Positions 1 to 8,397 of a stretch of DNA of 64,000 bases are shown one piece after another. The notes beneath the pieces were generated by a model that saw only the letters and a list, made by a program, of their open reading frames with translations, was not told the origin of the DNA and did no database searches. Location of the stretch: positions 400,198 through 464,197 of the forward strand of contig NZ_QCXX01000005.1 of the NCBI RefSeq assembly GCF_003071065.1, in the 5' to 3' direction. Both the position numbers and the translations under genes were made by a program. Within the stretch, counting starts at the first letter, position 1, and each line of letters starts with the position of its first letter. Source of the stretch: Sphingobacterium athyrii. GTDB taxonomy: Bacteria; Bacteroidota; Bacteroidia; Sphingobacteriales; Sphingobacteriaceae.

Positions 1-20
1 GTATATAGTTTACCAAAATA

Positions 21-893
21 ATGTTTAGACCAGTGTCAATTGGGATCATACTTGCTGTGTTGATGTCTTTGGCGAGCTGTAAGTCCAAGGGACATGCCGC
101 TGTGTCCAAACCGTTGGTCGCTTCTTTTGCCCCGGCAGTTGTCCTGGAGGAAAAAGTTGTTGAGGTCAAGCCCGATACAAATCAATTGACACCCCAGGAG
201 AGAAAGGTAATCTTCCTGCAGAAAACCGGGGTTCACCCCGAATGGCGTCAAGCAGAAGCTATTCACTATGATGTTCGCAAGCCAAACTTTGTGATTATCC
301 ACCATACGGCACAAGATAGCGTCGCTCAGACCATCAAGACATTCCAGGTTCCACGGACCAAGGTGAGTTCACATTATGTGATCGGCCGCAACGGTGAGAT
401 TATCCAGATGCTGAATGACTATGTCCGCTCGTGGCATGCCGGTGTTGCAAAGTGGGGATCCATTGTGGACATGAATTCCTGCTCTATCGGAATAGAATTG
501 GACAATAATGGCAGGGAGCCTTTTCCAGATGCCCAGATCAATTCGCTGATGACGGTGTTGGATACTTTAAAATCACGCTATCTGATCCCTGACAATAACT
601 TTATCGGTCATGCAGATATCGCTCCCTCGCGCAAGAATGACCCCAGTGTATTCTTCCCCTGGAAGAAGCTTGCGGAAAGAGGATTTGGTATCTGGTATGA
701 TGAAGGCCAACTAATTAGCCCTCCTGATAATTTTAATGCCAGTGATGCGCTTAAAATCATCGGGTATGATACCTCTAACCTAAAGGCAGCGATCGTCGCA
801 TTTAAGCGGAAATTTATCGTGCGGGACACAACACCCGAGCTGACGGTGTATGATAAGAGCGTACTTTACAATATTTATAAAAAATACCAATAG
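21..893 (+). CDS. N-acetylmuramoyl-L-alanine amidase, lipoprotein
   Basis: This is a 290-aa Amidase_2 (AmpD/PGRP-like) protein predicted to cleave the amide bond between MurNAc and the stem peptide of peptidoglycan. A lipobox (LASC, Cys20) ends a short hydrophobic leader, so it should be a periplasm-facing lipoprotein. The zinc-amidase fold is visible from about residue 88 to 225: His94-His95 (IIHHTA), the Trp-His at 138-139, Glu159 (IGIELDNNG), His197 (GHADIAPSRKNDP) and Asp207. His94 or 95, His197 and Asp207 are the likely zinc ligands by family comparison. A linker of about 65 residues separates the lipid anchor from the domain. The ATG lies 20 bases into the window, so the promoter is out of view. 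The neighbour is convergent across a strong hairpin at 958-994. Substrate is inferred from family only. Confidence 0.9.
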   Translation: MFRPVSIGIILAVLMSLASCKSKGHAAVSKPLVASFAPAVVLEEKVVEVKPDTNQLTPQERKVIFLQKTGVHPEWRQAEAIHYDVRKPNFVIIHHTAQDSVAQTIKTFQVPRTKVSSHYVIGRNGEIIQMLNDYVRSWHAGVAKWGSIVDMNSCSIGIELDNNGREPFPDAQINSLMTVLDTLKSRYLIPDNNFIGHADIAPSRKNDPSVFFPWKKLAERGFGIWYDEGQLISPPDNFNASDALKIIGYDTSNLKAAIVAFKRKFIVRDTTPELTVYDKSVLYNIYKKYQ

Positions 894-957
894 GCTTTCT
901 AAAAGCGAATCATGATCCATGCTATCAAATAAGAGGTTGGTATCTCGGTTTATTACA

Positions 958-994
958 TGAAAAGTCCGGATTCATTGCGAATCCGGACTTTTCA
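958..994. terminator. Bidirectional hairpin terminator
   Basis: A perfect 15-bp stem (TGAAAAGTCCGGATT and its complement) has a 7-nt loop. A-rich and T-rich stem ends let it work in both directions. It lies between the convergent amidase and symporter genes. Confidence 0.85.
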
Positions 995-1105
995 TATACT
1001 ATTCGCGGGCCGATTAAAATACGCGCTTTAAATAAAATGCTGATTCGTAATCAGGGTCTTTGTTTACGGGCCGTTTACCGCTACCCTATTTTTTATGGAT
1101 TGTTG

Positions 1106-2821
1106 CTATGGATTACTGCTCCTATTTGATGCCGTGGTATCATTTCTGAGCGAAAGCTGTATAAAATACGCGATTATCATTACCGCCACACAGCCGATGA
1201 GATTCAGCCATAGAAAAGGGATTTTATCGAGATACCAGATGCCAATAACCATGATCTCAGAGAGGATCGCAGCGATAAAAACGGCTTTCCCCTGAATTTT
1301 TTTTAGATAGAAAGCGACGATAAATATTCCGAGTATCGTGCCGTAGAATAAAGACCCTAGAATATTTACCGCTTCCAAAAGATTGCCCAGTCTGTTTGCA
1401 TAAAGCGCGATAACGACGGTAAAAATTCCCCAGATCAAGGTAAATATACGTGACCAGAAGAGATCCTGCCTTTCGGTTGCGTTGCGGTTTATAAAACGTT
1501 TGTAGATATCTATGGTTGTGGTTGAAGCCAGGGAATTAATTGCACTGGCCGTAGAGCCCATGGATGCCAGGAAAATAACGGCGATCAGTAAACCGATCAG
1601 GCCTTTCGGAAATGCTTTGGTTACAAACGAAAGGAATACATAGTTATTATCGTTTGTTTCGGCTGCCGGATTGTTCTTCTTGATCAGTGTCAGTGTACTG
1701 TCTTTCACTTGCTGCATCTGTGCATTCAGTTGATGCAATGCCGAGCGTGAGGCCTCGATGCCCCCCTGATCTTCCTGATCTAGCGCAGTACTGAGGCCAT
1801 TGACGAGAGATTCACGCTGTTGGAATAGCTGCGTATGTTTTTGTTCAAGCTCTTGATAGGACGCCGCATATTGACTTTCTTTCAACTTCTGTACTTCGAC
1901 CTGGTTAAAGAAAATCGGTGGTTGATGGTATTGATAGTAGGTAAATACCAGGACACCGATCAGTAGGATGGCAAATTGCATGGGGACTTTCAAAAGTCCG
2001 TTCATAATTAGTCCCATTCTACTCTCTTTTATGGATGAACCGGTGAGATAACGGCCTACTTGGCTCTGGTCGGTTCCGAAATAAGAAAGCTGCAGAAAAA
2101 AACCTCCGATCAGCCCCGTCCACAGCGTATAGTTGTTATTCAGGTCAAAAGTGAAGTCCAGTGCATTGGTTTTACCCGATTTACCGGCGATATGAAGCGC
2201 TTTAGAAAGACCGATATCTGCCGGGAGCAAATGGATGACGAGCATACCTGCGATAAGCAATGATCCAAAGATAATGCTCATCTGGAGCAACTGTGTATGG
2301 GATACAGCTTTTGTCCCTCCATAGGTGGTGTAGATAACCACAAAGCTTCCGATGATCAGGGTCGTTAGTGTCAGGTCGATATGAAGGATAGTGGAAATGA
2401 TCAGCGACGGTGCAAAGATGGTGATGCCAGTGGAGATACCCCGTTGGATCAAAAATAGCAATGCGGTAAGCCCACGGGTTTTGACATCGAAGCGTTTCTC
2501 CAGGAATTCATAAGCCGTGAAGACTTTAAGTCTGTGAAATATCGGGATAAAAGTGATACAGAGTACAATCATGGCCAGCGGAAGACCAAAATAGAACTGT
2601 ACAAAACTCATTCCCGAAGAGTAAGCCAATCCGGGAGCGGAAAGAAAAGTAATGGCACTCGCCTGAGTGGCCATTACCGAAAGCCCTACATGGTACCAGG
2701 GCAAAGAACGATTGCCCAAAAGATAACCATCAATATTTTTTATACCTCTACTTTTATAGATGCCATAAGCGACAATCGACAGAAGTGTTAGTAATAAAAC
2801 GGCCCAGTCTACTGTACTCAT
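1106..2821 (-). CDS. Sodium:solute symporter (SSS family)
   Basis: This 571-aa inner-membrane protein has about 13 hydrophobic segments and the N-terminal pattern of the SSS/SLC5 family: GYLLGNRSLPWYHVGLSVMATQASAITFLSAPG around residues 32-65, then YTTYGGTKAVSHT and the conserved GSTASAINSLAS stretch in the second half. It probably drives uptake of a small organic solute with sodium. A charged, partly coiled-coil insertion rich in Gln and Glu (roughly residues 305-370) interrupts the membrane region; this is unusual for the family. It is the last gene of a leftward operon, and its ATG overlaps the stop of a 30-aa microprotein (ATGA at 2818-2821), implying translational coupling. The linked PIG-L deacetylase suggests an acetylated or amino-sugar-like substrate, but the solute cannot be read from sequence. 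Confidence 0.9.
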   Translation of the reverse strand: MSTVDWAVLLLTLLSIVAYGIYKSRGIKNIDGYLLGNRSLPWYHVGLSVMATQASAITFLSAPGLAYSSGMSFVQFYFGLPLAMIVLCITFIPIFHRLKVFTAYEFLEKRFDVKTRGLTALLFLIQRGISTGITIFAPSLIISTILHIDLTLTTLIIGSFVVIYTTYGGTKAVSHTQLLQMSIIFGSLLIAGMLVIHLLPADIGLSKALHIAGKSGKTNALDFTFDLNNNYTLWTGLIGGFFLQLSYFGTDQSQVGRYLTGSSIKESRMGLIMNGLLKVPMQFAILLIGVLVFTYYQYHQPPIFFNQVEVQKLKESQYAASYQELEQKHTQLFQQRESLVNGLSTALDQEDQGGIEASRSALHQLNAQMQQVKDSTLTLIKKNNPAAETNDNNYVFLSFVTKAFPKGLIGLLIAVIFLASMGSTASAINSLASTTTIDIYKRFINRNATERQDLFWSRIFTLIWGIFTVVIALYANRLGNLLEAVNILGSLFYGTILGIFIVAFYLKKIQGKAVFIAAILSEIMVIGIWYLDKIPFLWLNLIGCVAVMIIAYFIQLSLRNDTTASNRSSNP

Positions 2822-2910
2822 GAATAATGTTTCGTAAAAAAGTACAGAAAAAGGATAAATATAAATAGCCAGATAACGACCATCCAGTAGTAACGTTTCC
2901 AGCTATTCAT
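2818..2910 (-). CDS. 30-aa single-span membrane microprotein coupled to symporter
   Basis: A small ORF runs from ATG at 2910 to a TGA that overlaps the symporter ATG by four bases (ATGA). The product has a short basic, aromatic N-terminus (MNSWKRYYW), one strongly hydrophobic stretch (about residues 10-25, VVIWLFIFILFLYFF) and a polar tail ending KHYS. It starts 7 bases after the stop of the 69-aa gene, with AGATAAAAATAGG just upstream. The tight spacing on both sides and the coupled start are the main evidence that it is translated. By analogy, several bacterial transporters have one-helix small subunits, so an accessory role for the symporter is a reasonable inference. No homology search was possible. 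Confidence 0.65.
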   Translation of the reverse strand: MNSWKRYYWMVVIWLFIFILFLYFFTKHYS

Positions 2911-2917
2911 CCTATTT

Positions 2918-3127
2918 TTATCTATCTGAGGGCTTTTGAGGATAGATAACACTGTTAAAAAAAGCAGCGATAATCAATCCGATAACCGCACCGCCGATGA
3001 TACTTAAAAATGTTTCATTTGCAGTGAATCCAATTAATGCACCAAATATTACAGCGACCAAAAGGATGATTCCTTTTGCTTTTCCGGCATCTATCGTTGT
3101 GCAATTGTTGTCAATCTGATTTTCCAT
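2918..3127 (-). CDS. Small two-span membrane protein, unknown function
   Basis: This 69-aa protein has a polar N-terminus followed by two hydrophobic helices (about residues 18-34 and 39-60, the second Gly-rich: IIGGAVIGLIIAAFF) and a short basic C-terminus. The glycine pattern resembles small helix-packing membrane proteins. It starts 9 bases after the PIG-L stop and ends 7 bases before the 30-aa microprotein, so it belongs to the same leftward operon as the deacetylase and symporter. I do not recognise the family. Confidence 0.75.
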   Translation of the reverse strand: MENQIDNNCTTIDAGKAKGIILLVAVIFGALIGFTANETFLSIIGGAVIGLIIAAFFNSVIYPQKPSDR

Positions 3128-3136
3128 TGTGATATT

Positions 3137-5623
3137 CTATTTTGATTTTGATAACAAATTTACAAATAATCTGTAAGCTCCGGGAATTCCTGCGGGTAAT
3201 TGTCTAAAAAAAGATAGTGATGTATAGACAAATTTTCCTTTCCCATAGTCTGCGATCAACAGAGCCCCTTTATGCAACGGTTCACCCGGATCTTGCATGG
3301 CGAGGGGTGTACGGTATCTTTTGTCGACATTTTCAGCGAAATACAAACCTCTTTCCTGCACCCAATTGTCAAAGTCGACTTTTGTAATTTTATTGGGATA
3401 ATTGAAAATCGGATCTTTTTCGTCAAAATGAACGGCGGCAAGTTCATCGGTGACCCGGCTTCTCCCAAGGCTGAATGCATAGGGACCGAAATTTTTTGAA
3501 ACCAGTCCGTTGCTCACGTTATATTGCTCAACGACAGTGCCTCCGGTATTGACATAGTCAAACAGCTTGTTCTGAATCTGTGCGATATCTTTATTGACAT
3601 TGAAGATTCTGACACCCAAGATGATCGCGTCATAGCCCGATAGGTCACTTTTTAAAAGCTGTTCACTGGTCAGTATGTCCACTTTGATGCCAATCGCACT
3701 GAGCGATTCAGGAATAAGGTCTCCTGCACCATGGATGTAGGCTACTTTTTTAACCGTATTGATCAGGTTGATATTGCTCATTTTTATCGCAACATCAGGA
3801 AAGTAAACAATCTCTGGAATATGGTTATAACCAATTGTTTTTATCTCTTTTAGTCTATCCTTTTGATCAACTCGGAAAAGAAGTGTATCAATGGATGAAA
3901 TAGCCGGATTCAAAGGGCTTATTGTGATTTCTTTTGATAGCCTGTTGACGTCTGGGGTAAACTGCAGTTCAAATGAAGCAGGATTTATTTCCCAGCCTTT
4001 TATTCCAATTGGCGTTATATGAAATGACTGTGCGGGTGTCTGTCCATTTTTTTGGAATGAAATATTTACTTTGACAGATTGGGCATTTTGGGTCAGAGCC
4101 AGTGGGCTCGAACTCTTTGCTGTGAGCTGTGGCAGAATGACGACCGGATTATAGATTTCGCCACGGACAGGGTCCGTATACTTATATTGTATATGTTGGT
4201 CAAATGTGACGGTGGTACCGTTGATCATTAATTCAAAGCGTACTTTTGGATGATTCGGGTTTTCGGGGTAACCGGTGAGATTGAAGTCCCTGACATTAAA
4301 CTTCCCTTTGGCGTGCGGTTCATTCAGCCAATAGGGTTGTGTAGCGTTTGTCGCACGTACCGAAATAGTATCCTTTAAAAGAAGGTTGCTGACCAGATTT
4401 TTATGGATCTCTTTGCCATTGAGCTTCACCAGTTGTACGGTAACATCCGGACGTCTCGCAATAATGGCGTTGTCGACATTGATCTGATCATCCAATGCAT
4501 AATCCGGGTTTTTTGCGATACTTTCAAACCAGATCCCGCCGCAGGCAAGGATCAATTTTTCGACTTCTTTTTTCTTTTGATCCCGCCAGTAATCATCCTT
4601 GATCTGGTCGAGTGCTTTATAAAGCTGGAGCAGATCAGGTAAGGCCGATTCCGGTTTGTCGATCTGATAGTTTTGATTGATTTTTGCGATCAATGATTGT
4701 ACCGTTCCGCTATTTGGTATTCGTTTCCAGGAAGTATCTATTGCTTCCAACGGAGAAGCTGTTGCGGGGGCACCGTCGACATATTCAAAATATTCAATGG
4801 AAGAGCCACGTTGGGCGGCAGATCCGAAGCCCTGGCTTTTGTGGGAAGAGCGGCTATGCGCGGCAATTTCACCGTATGAGGCACCTATCAGCGCATTGTA
4901 GTTACCGATGTCCACTTTGAGCTGGTCTTCACGCGTATTGTCCTGTCCGCCAAAGTTAAAGGTATTCCAGAGGAGGCGTTTCGCCTGCCAGGGTTTTACA
5001 TATTGAAGCTGTTCCGGAAACTGCTTAGGGTCAGCAGCGGCTTTGAATGCTTCATGTGCCAGCATTGCGGAGGCCTGATGATGCCCATGGCCACCCCTGG
5101 CATCAGGTGGAAACCTCGTTATGATCAGGTCAGGTCTGAATTTGCGGATCAACCATACTGCTTCGGCGAGCACCCGTTGTTTGTCCCAAAAGTCAAATGT
5201 TTCCTCGGGTGTCTTTGAAAAGCCAAAATCGTAAGCTGAAGAGAAAAATTGTTCCCCTTTGTCGATCTTTCTCGCAGCAAGAAGCTCCTGCGTACGGATC
5301 AGTCCCAATTCAACGCCTTGTTCGGTGCCGATAAGATTCTGTCCCCCGTCACCACGGGTCAGGGATAAATAACCCGTTCTATATTTTTTCTCCTGGGCCA
5401 GCCAGGCGATCAGTCGGGTATTTTCGTCATCCGGATGTGCGGCAAAGTACAGAACGGAGCCTAAAACATTCAATTTTTCCAGGTTGAGCTTAATCTCGGC
5501 GGCATTCCACTGGGGATTTTGTGCTTGTACAGTTGACTTTGACAGCATGCTGGCCAATAGAACAATGACAGAAAGAAAGGGTTTTCGCATGCCTAAAGAT
5601 AAAGATTTCATCCAAAACAGCAT
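3137..5623 (-). CDS. PIG-L (LmbE-like) family deacetylase, exported
   Basis: This is an 828-aa protein with an N-terminal signal peptide (hydrophobic run then AQ at about residue 35). Three in-frame ATGs (5623, 5611, 5590) could start it; the third gives the shortest signal peptide. The PIG-L zinc deacetylase domain spans about residues 55-310, with the signature AHPDDE at 62-67 and the second metal motif GGHGHHQ at 177-183. These enzymes remove N-acetyl groups from sugars or related amides. The long C-terminal part is beta-rich and ends in a flavodoxin/GATase-like segment (about 640-820, VAYIHGAGDLIPESL then YDAIILGVRIF), as in other large Bacteroidota members. It leads an operon with two small membrane proteins and a symporter, suggesting periplasmic deacetylation followed by uptake. 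The substrate is unknown. Confidence 0.88.
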   Translation of the reverse strand: MLFWMKSLSLGMRKPFLSVIVLLASMLSKSTVQAQNPQWNAAEIKLNLEKLNVLGSVLYFAAHPDDENTRLIAWLAQEKKYRTGYLSLTRGDGGQNLIGTEQGVELGLIRTQELLAARKIDKGEQFFSSAYDFGFSKTPEETFDFWDKQRVLAEAVWLIRKFRPDLIITRFPPDARGGHGHHQASAMLAHEAFKAAADPKQFPEQLQYVKPWQAKRLLWNTFNFGGQDNTREDQLKVDIGNYNALIGASYGEIAAHSRSSHKSQGFGSAAQRGSSIEYFEYVDGAPATASPLEAIDTSWKRIPNSGTVQSLIAKINQNYQIDKPESALPDLLQLYKALDQIKDDYWRDQKKKEVEKLILACGGIWFESIAKNPDYALDDQINVDNAIIARRPDVTVQLVKLNGKEIHKNLVSNLLLKDTISVRATNATQPYWLNEPHAKGKFNVRDFNLTGYPENPNHPKVRFELMINGTTVTFDQHIQYKYTDPVRGEIYNPVVILPQLTAKSSSPLALTQNAQSVKVNISFQKNGQTPAQSFHITPIGIKGWEINPASFELQFTPDVNRLSKEITISPLNPAISSIDTLLFRVDQKDRLKEIKTIGYNHIPEIVYFPDVAIKMSNINLINTVKKVAYIHGAGDLIPESLSAIGIKVDILTSEQLLKSDLSGYDAIILGVRIFNVNKDIAQIQNKLFDYVNTGGTVVEQYNVSNGLVSKNFGPYAFSLGRSRVTDELAAVHFDEKDPIFNYPNKITKVDFDNWVQERGLYFAENVDKRYRTPLAMQDPGEPLHKGALLIADYGKGKFVYTSLSFFRQLPAGIPGAYRLFVNLLSKSK

Positions 5624-5982
5624 CGTTGCGCATTGTAATTTTAATGTATATTATTTGCTGTAAAGAAGGTGAAAATCAGGGAAAATAAGGGCGTTAGCTT
5701 AAGATTCGTCTAAAAATAAAAAACGGAAATTCCAACCAAGTTGAAATTTCCGTTTAACAATTAAAATATTTTTTCCTGAAACGAATTTTTAGAGAATAGT
5801 TATTTTGTCGCTTCGCTCCAAGTGGCAACCTTTAACATAGTAAATATATGTAGAAAATATTTAGTTCTGTCAGATTCCTTCAATTAGTTTTCCACATTGC
5901 TAAATTTTGTCAACAATTTAGCTTTTGGGCAACTAAAAATATGAAAAGAAAGTTTCACTTCAGTGTGTTTAGTCAAGCAAAA
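5624..5982. other. Gene-free spacer between PIG-L operon and redox cluster
   Basis: No ORF of plausible composition is seen. The spacer holds the PIG-L upstream region and, at 5721-5754, a terminator for the leftward redox genes. No clear TAnnTTTG box faces the PIG-L gene. Confidence 0.6.
5721..5754 (-). terminator. Terminator of the thioredoxin/84-aa gene pair
   Basis: An 11-bp stem (AAACGGAAATT and complement) is followed on the minus strand by TTTTTTATTTTT. It lies 229 bases after the last leftward redox gene. Confidence 0.7.
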
Positions 5983-6237
5983 TTATTTGTCAATTGCTCC
6001 TAGAACACGTTTCATGAACATATTTAAGGCGTCTTTTTTCGAATTGCCTTCTTTTATCAATTTATCAACCTCCACGGCACCGTATAGGTTAGAAATTAAT
6101 TCACCGATCACGTCGAGTTCCTCATCTTTCAATGGAGCTTCTGTAAGAGCTTCCAATGTCTCGATGGTCTCCAGGATATAGTCTACATCATTTTGTTCGA
6201 TGAATTCTGTAAGATGTTTAATTACTGGCAGCTTCAT
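5983..6237 (-). CDS. Small acidic protein beside thioredoxin (possibly DUF6952-type)
   Basis: This 84-aa acidic, helical, soluble protein begins MKLPVIKHLTEFIEQND and has no Cys. Its start overlaps the end of the thioredoxin gene by 20 bases, so the two are translationally coupled. From memory, small proteins of this kind (named DUF6952 in some Bacteroidota annotations) sit next to a thioredoxin and a peroxiredoxin. That arrangement fits here, but the family name could not be checked. The sequence suggests only a helical partner or regulator of the redox pair. Confidence 0.7.
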   Translation of the reverse strand: MKLPVIKHLTEFIEQNDVDYILETIETLEALTEAPLKDEELDVIGELISNLYGAVEVDKLIKEGNSKKDALNMFMKRVLGAIDK

Positions 6238-6532
6238 TGAATAATTCTACTAATGCGTCCAACTTATTTGTTTGTACTTGATTCACCAATTTACCGTTTT
6301 TAAATGCAGCAAATGTAGGCAGATTATTGACGTTTGCCAATTTGCGTGATTCAGGAAATTTCTCCGCATCAGCGATGATAAAAGGAACACTCTCGTTTTC
6401 ACCGGACAATTTCTTGAATTTTGGTTTCATGATTTTGCAGTTACCACACCATGTAGCAGCATACTGAACCATCACAATATCGTTATTGTTTACAATTTCT
6501 TGTAAATTATCGTTTTCTAATTCTTGTAACAT
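6218..6532 (-). CDS. Thioredoxin-family protein with CGNC active site
   Basis: This 104-aa single-domain thioredoxin fold has no signal peptide, so it is cytoplasmic. The active site is W-C29-G-N-C32-K; most thioredoxins have CGPC. The cis-proline motif (NNLPTFAAF, about 70-78) is present. Replacing Pro with Asn should raise reactivity or change the redox potential relative to Trx1. It lies 85 bases downstream of a 2-Cys peroxiredoxin and overlaps the following 84-aa gene. The likely role, by context, is reductant of that peroxiredoxin. Confidence 0.88.
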   Translation of the reverse strand: MLQELENDNLQEIVNNNDIVMVQYAATWCGNCKIMKPKFKKLSGENESVPFIIADAEKFPESRKLANVNNLPTFAAFKNGKLVNQVQTNKLDALVELFNEAASN

Positions 6533-6617
6533 GATTTTATTATTAAGGTGATTGATGGAGAAATCAACAGGAGCCGGGATAAAGGCCCCTGTTGATAAGA
6601 CCTGAGGTCCTTTATTG

Positions 6618-7250
6618 TTAGTGTTTAGCTAAATAATCAGCTACACCTTTTCTGTCTGCATTCATTGCATCTTTACCTTCTTCCCAGTTTGCAGGACATA
6701 CTTCGCCAAATTTTTGTACGTGAGCGTAAGCGTCGATCAAGCGTAAATATTCTTTCACGTTACGGCCCAAAGGCATGTCGTTTACAGACTCGTGGAATAC
6801 ACGGCCAGTTTCGTCGATCAAATAAGTAGCTCTGTAAGTAACAGCAGATCCCTGTGCCAATGTACCGTACTCAGGATGCTCAACTTCTTGAACGTCCAGG
6901 ATACCCAATACGCTAGATAAGTTGCGGTTAGTATCAGCTAAAATAGGATATTCAACACCTTCGATACCACCATTATCTTTTGCAGTGTTTAACCAAGCAA
7001 AGTGAACTTCGTTTGTGTCGCAAGAAGCACCGATTAAGACTGTATTGCGTTTTTCAAATTCAGCAGCAGCCTCTTGGAACGCATGTAATTCTGTAGGACA
7101 TACAAAAGTGAAATCTTTTGGATACCAGAACAAAAGTACTTTTTTACCTTCTTTAACTGCTTTTTCGAAAATGTTGATCTGCAAATTGTCGCCTAAATAA
7201 TCAATTGCATCTACTGTAATGCTTGGAAAACTTTTACCTGTGAAACTCAT
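6618..7250 (-). CDS. 2-Cys peroxiredoxin (AhpC/Prx1 type)
   Basis: This 210-aa cytoplasmic peroxidase reduces hydrogen peroxide and alkyl hydroperoxides with electrons from a thiol donor. The peroxidatic cysteine lies in FTFVCPTE (Cys51) and the resolving cysteine in GEVCPANW (Cys185), as in typical 2-Cys enzymes. I use the ATG at 7250; an upstream in-frame GTG at 7277 falls inside a promoter -7 box (TATCTTTG on the minus strand, 7277-7284), so it cannot be the start. The predicted leader is about 20 nt. Thioredoxin-like and small helical genes follow on the same strand, making a peroxide-defence cluster. Confidence 0.93.
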   Translation of the reverse strand: MSFTGKSFPSITVDAIDYLGDNLQINIFEKAVKEGKKVLLFWYPKDFTFVCPTELHAFQEAAAEFEKRNTVLIGASCDTNEVHFAWLNTAKDNGGIEGVEYPILADTNRNLSSVLGILDVQEVEHPEYGTLAQGSAVTYRATYLIDETGRVFHESVNDMPLGRNVKEYLRLIDAYAHVQKFGEVCPANWEEGKDAMNADRKGVADYLAKH

Positions 7251-7276
7251 AATATATCTTTCTTTTTTTGTTGACA

Positions 7277-7284
7277 CAAAGATA
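7277..7284 (-). promoter_or_regulatory. -7 box of peroxiredoxin promoter
   Basis: TATCTTTG on the minus strand matches the Bacteroidota TAnnTTTG -7 element. It predicts transcription starting near 7270, about 20 nt before the ATG. No clear -33 TTTG is seen. Confidence 0.55.
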
Positions 7285-7499
7285 AGGCAACCCGGTTCAA
7301 AAAGCGAATTGATTTTACCAATACACTATCATCAAAATCTATTATGACTAGAATATAACAATAAGTTTTTATTATATTAATATAAGGTCTTTGAGAGGCG
7401 GCGGACCGAACAGGGATTTCTTGAAAAAATAAAACAATTCATACTGGGGTAGTTACAGATTAATGCGTCAAAATAGTTGCACAATTGATGTGCAAAAGC

Positions 7500-7507
7500 T
7501 ACTTTTG
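7500..7507 (+). promoter_or_regulatory. -7 box upstream of tRNA-Tyr
   Basis: TACTTTTG matches TAnnTTTG. A TTG at 7476-7478 lies 21 bases upstream, a good -33 spacing. The predicted start is near 7514, giving a precursor leader of about 24 nt. Confidence 0.6.
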
Positions 7508-7537
7508 CGACGTTCTATTTCAAAATAGCGCAATGCT

Positions 7538-7618
7538 GGAGGGGTTCCAGAGCGGTCAAATGGGACGGACTGTAAATCCGTTGCTTCGGCTTCGAAGGTT
7601 CGAATCCTTCTCCCTCCA
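7538..7618 (+). tRNA. tRNA-Tyr (anticodon GTA)
   Basis: A class II tRNA of 81 nt with a long variable arm (about 7583-7594). The acceptor stem GGAGGGG pairs with TCCCTCC, the anticodon loop CTGTAAA carries GTA, and the T arm is GAAGG-TTCGAATC-CTTC. The discriminator is A; CCA is not encoded. Confidence 0.95.
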
Positions 7619-7990
7619 CATTTTTTTCCTTTATAAATTTCACTTTAAATTTTCCTGTCAAAATTGATGAGCATATTGGGCCAACGGCTTATATAACTCC
7701 ATTGATGGGAGTCTACTGCTGTTGTCCTATAGAACATATTGTAAGGATATTAAGTACTGCCTTTAAAATTTGGTGAATCTATTAAGTCTATTAAGGTATA
7801 GCCGGAACTGCCATTGTATATCATTATCGGGTGTTATACCAGCGGTGCGGTGGCAGTTGAGGTTATTGTCGGGATTCCTCACCGAATTGCTTTTTGCTTC
7901 TGATCACGGAGTCCGGCAAAAAATATAGCATGGATTTTCAACTTGCTATTGACTTATTTATAAAATAAACCTAAGTTTGGCTTTTGAAAC
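7619..7990. other. Gene-free spacer between tRNA-Tyr and tRNA-Arg
   Basis: No plausible ORF. A T-rich run directly after tRNA-Tyr may end its transcript. The right end holds the tRNA-Arg promoter. I see no other structure. Confidence 0.6.
7949..7979 (+). promoter_or_regulatory. Promoter of tRNA-Arg
   Basis: TTG (7949-7951), a 20-base spacer and TAAGTTTG (7972-7979) match the Bacteroidota consensus. The predicted start is near 7986, five bases before the mature tRNA. Confidence 0.75.
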
Positions 7991-8062
7991 GGCCCCGTAG
8001 TTCAACGGATAGAATAGATGTTTCCTAAACATTTGATAGCAGTTCGATTCTGCTCGGGGCTA
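7991..8062 (+). tRNA. tRNA-Arg (anticodon CCT)
   Basis: A 72-nt cloverleaf: acceptor GGCCCCG with CGGGGCT (G1-U72 wobble), D arm GTTC/GAAT, anticodon stem GATGT/ACATT with loop TTCCTAA (CCT, reads AGG), T arm AGCAG/CTGCT. The discriminator is A; CCA is not encoded. Confidence 0.93.
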
Positions 8063-8397
8063 CATAAGGAGAAGTGATGCCAGCAGTTTCGCTTTTCAAT
8101 TGCAGGAGAAATACGATAAAAGTTATTTCTCCTGTTTTATTTTAATGGATAATCATCTTCGCTATTTGTATCGTTATTCCTCCCATCAGACAGTCGGTCT
8201 CCTGTCAGAATGTTTTCTTTCAGAAAAACTGTTGGTTTTCAAAATAAAATATTGGGGACAATCTTTCGTTCATGCTAAATATGGGCGTAGCAGACGAAAA
8301 ACACCCTGATAATTGGTCGCCACAAGACACCAATAGAAGCAGCGAAGTTCAAAAATCAGCAAAAAAAAGAAGAATGTATTCCCAAATACCAGTTGGA
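8063..8397. other. Gene-free spacer after tRNA-Arg
   Basis: Apart from the terminator at 8103-8143 nothing convincing is seen. A 69-codon frame here has no coding character. Confidence 0.6.
8103..8143 (+). terminator. Terminator of tRNA-Arg transcript
   Basis: A perfect 11-bp stem (CAGGAGAAATA and complement, 8103-8113 and 8124-8134) is followed by TTTTATTTT. Confidence 0.85.

Noticed and set aside
8100..8309. 69-codon ORF after tRNA-Arg
   Set aside because: It overlaps the terminator hairpin, has no promoter and no sensible composition.
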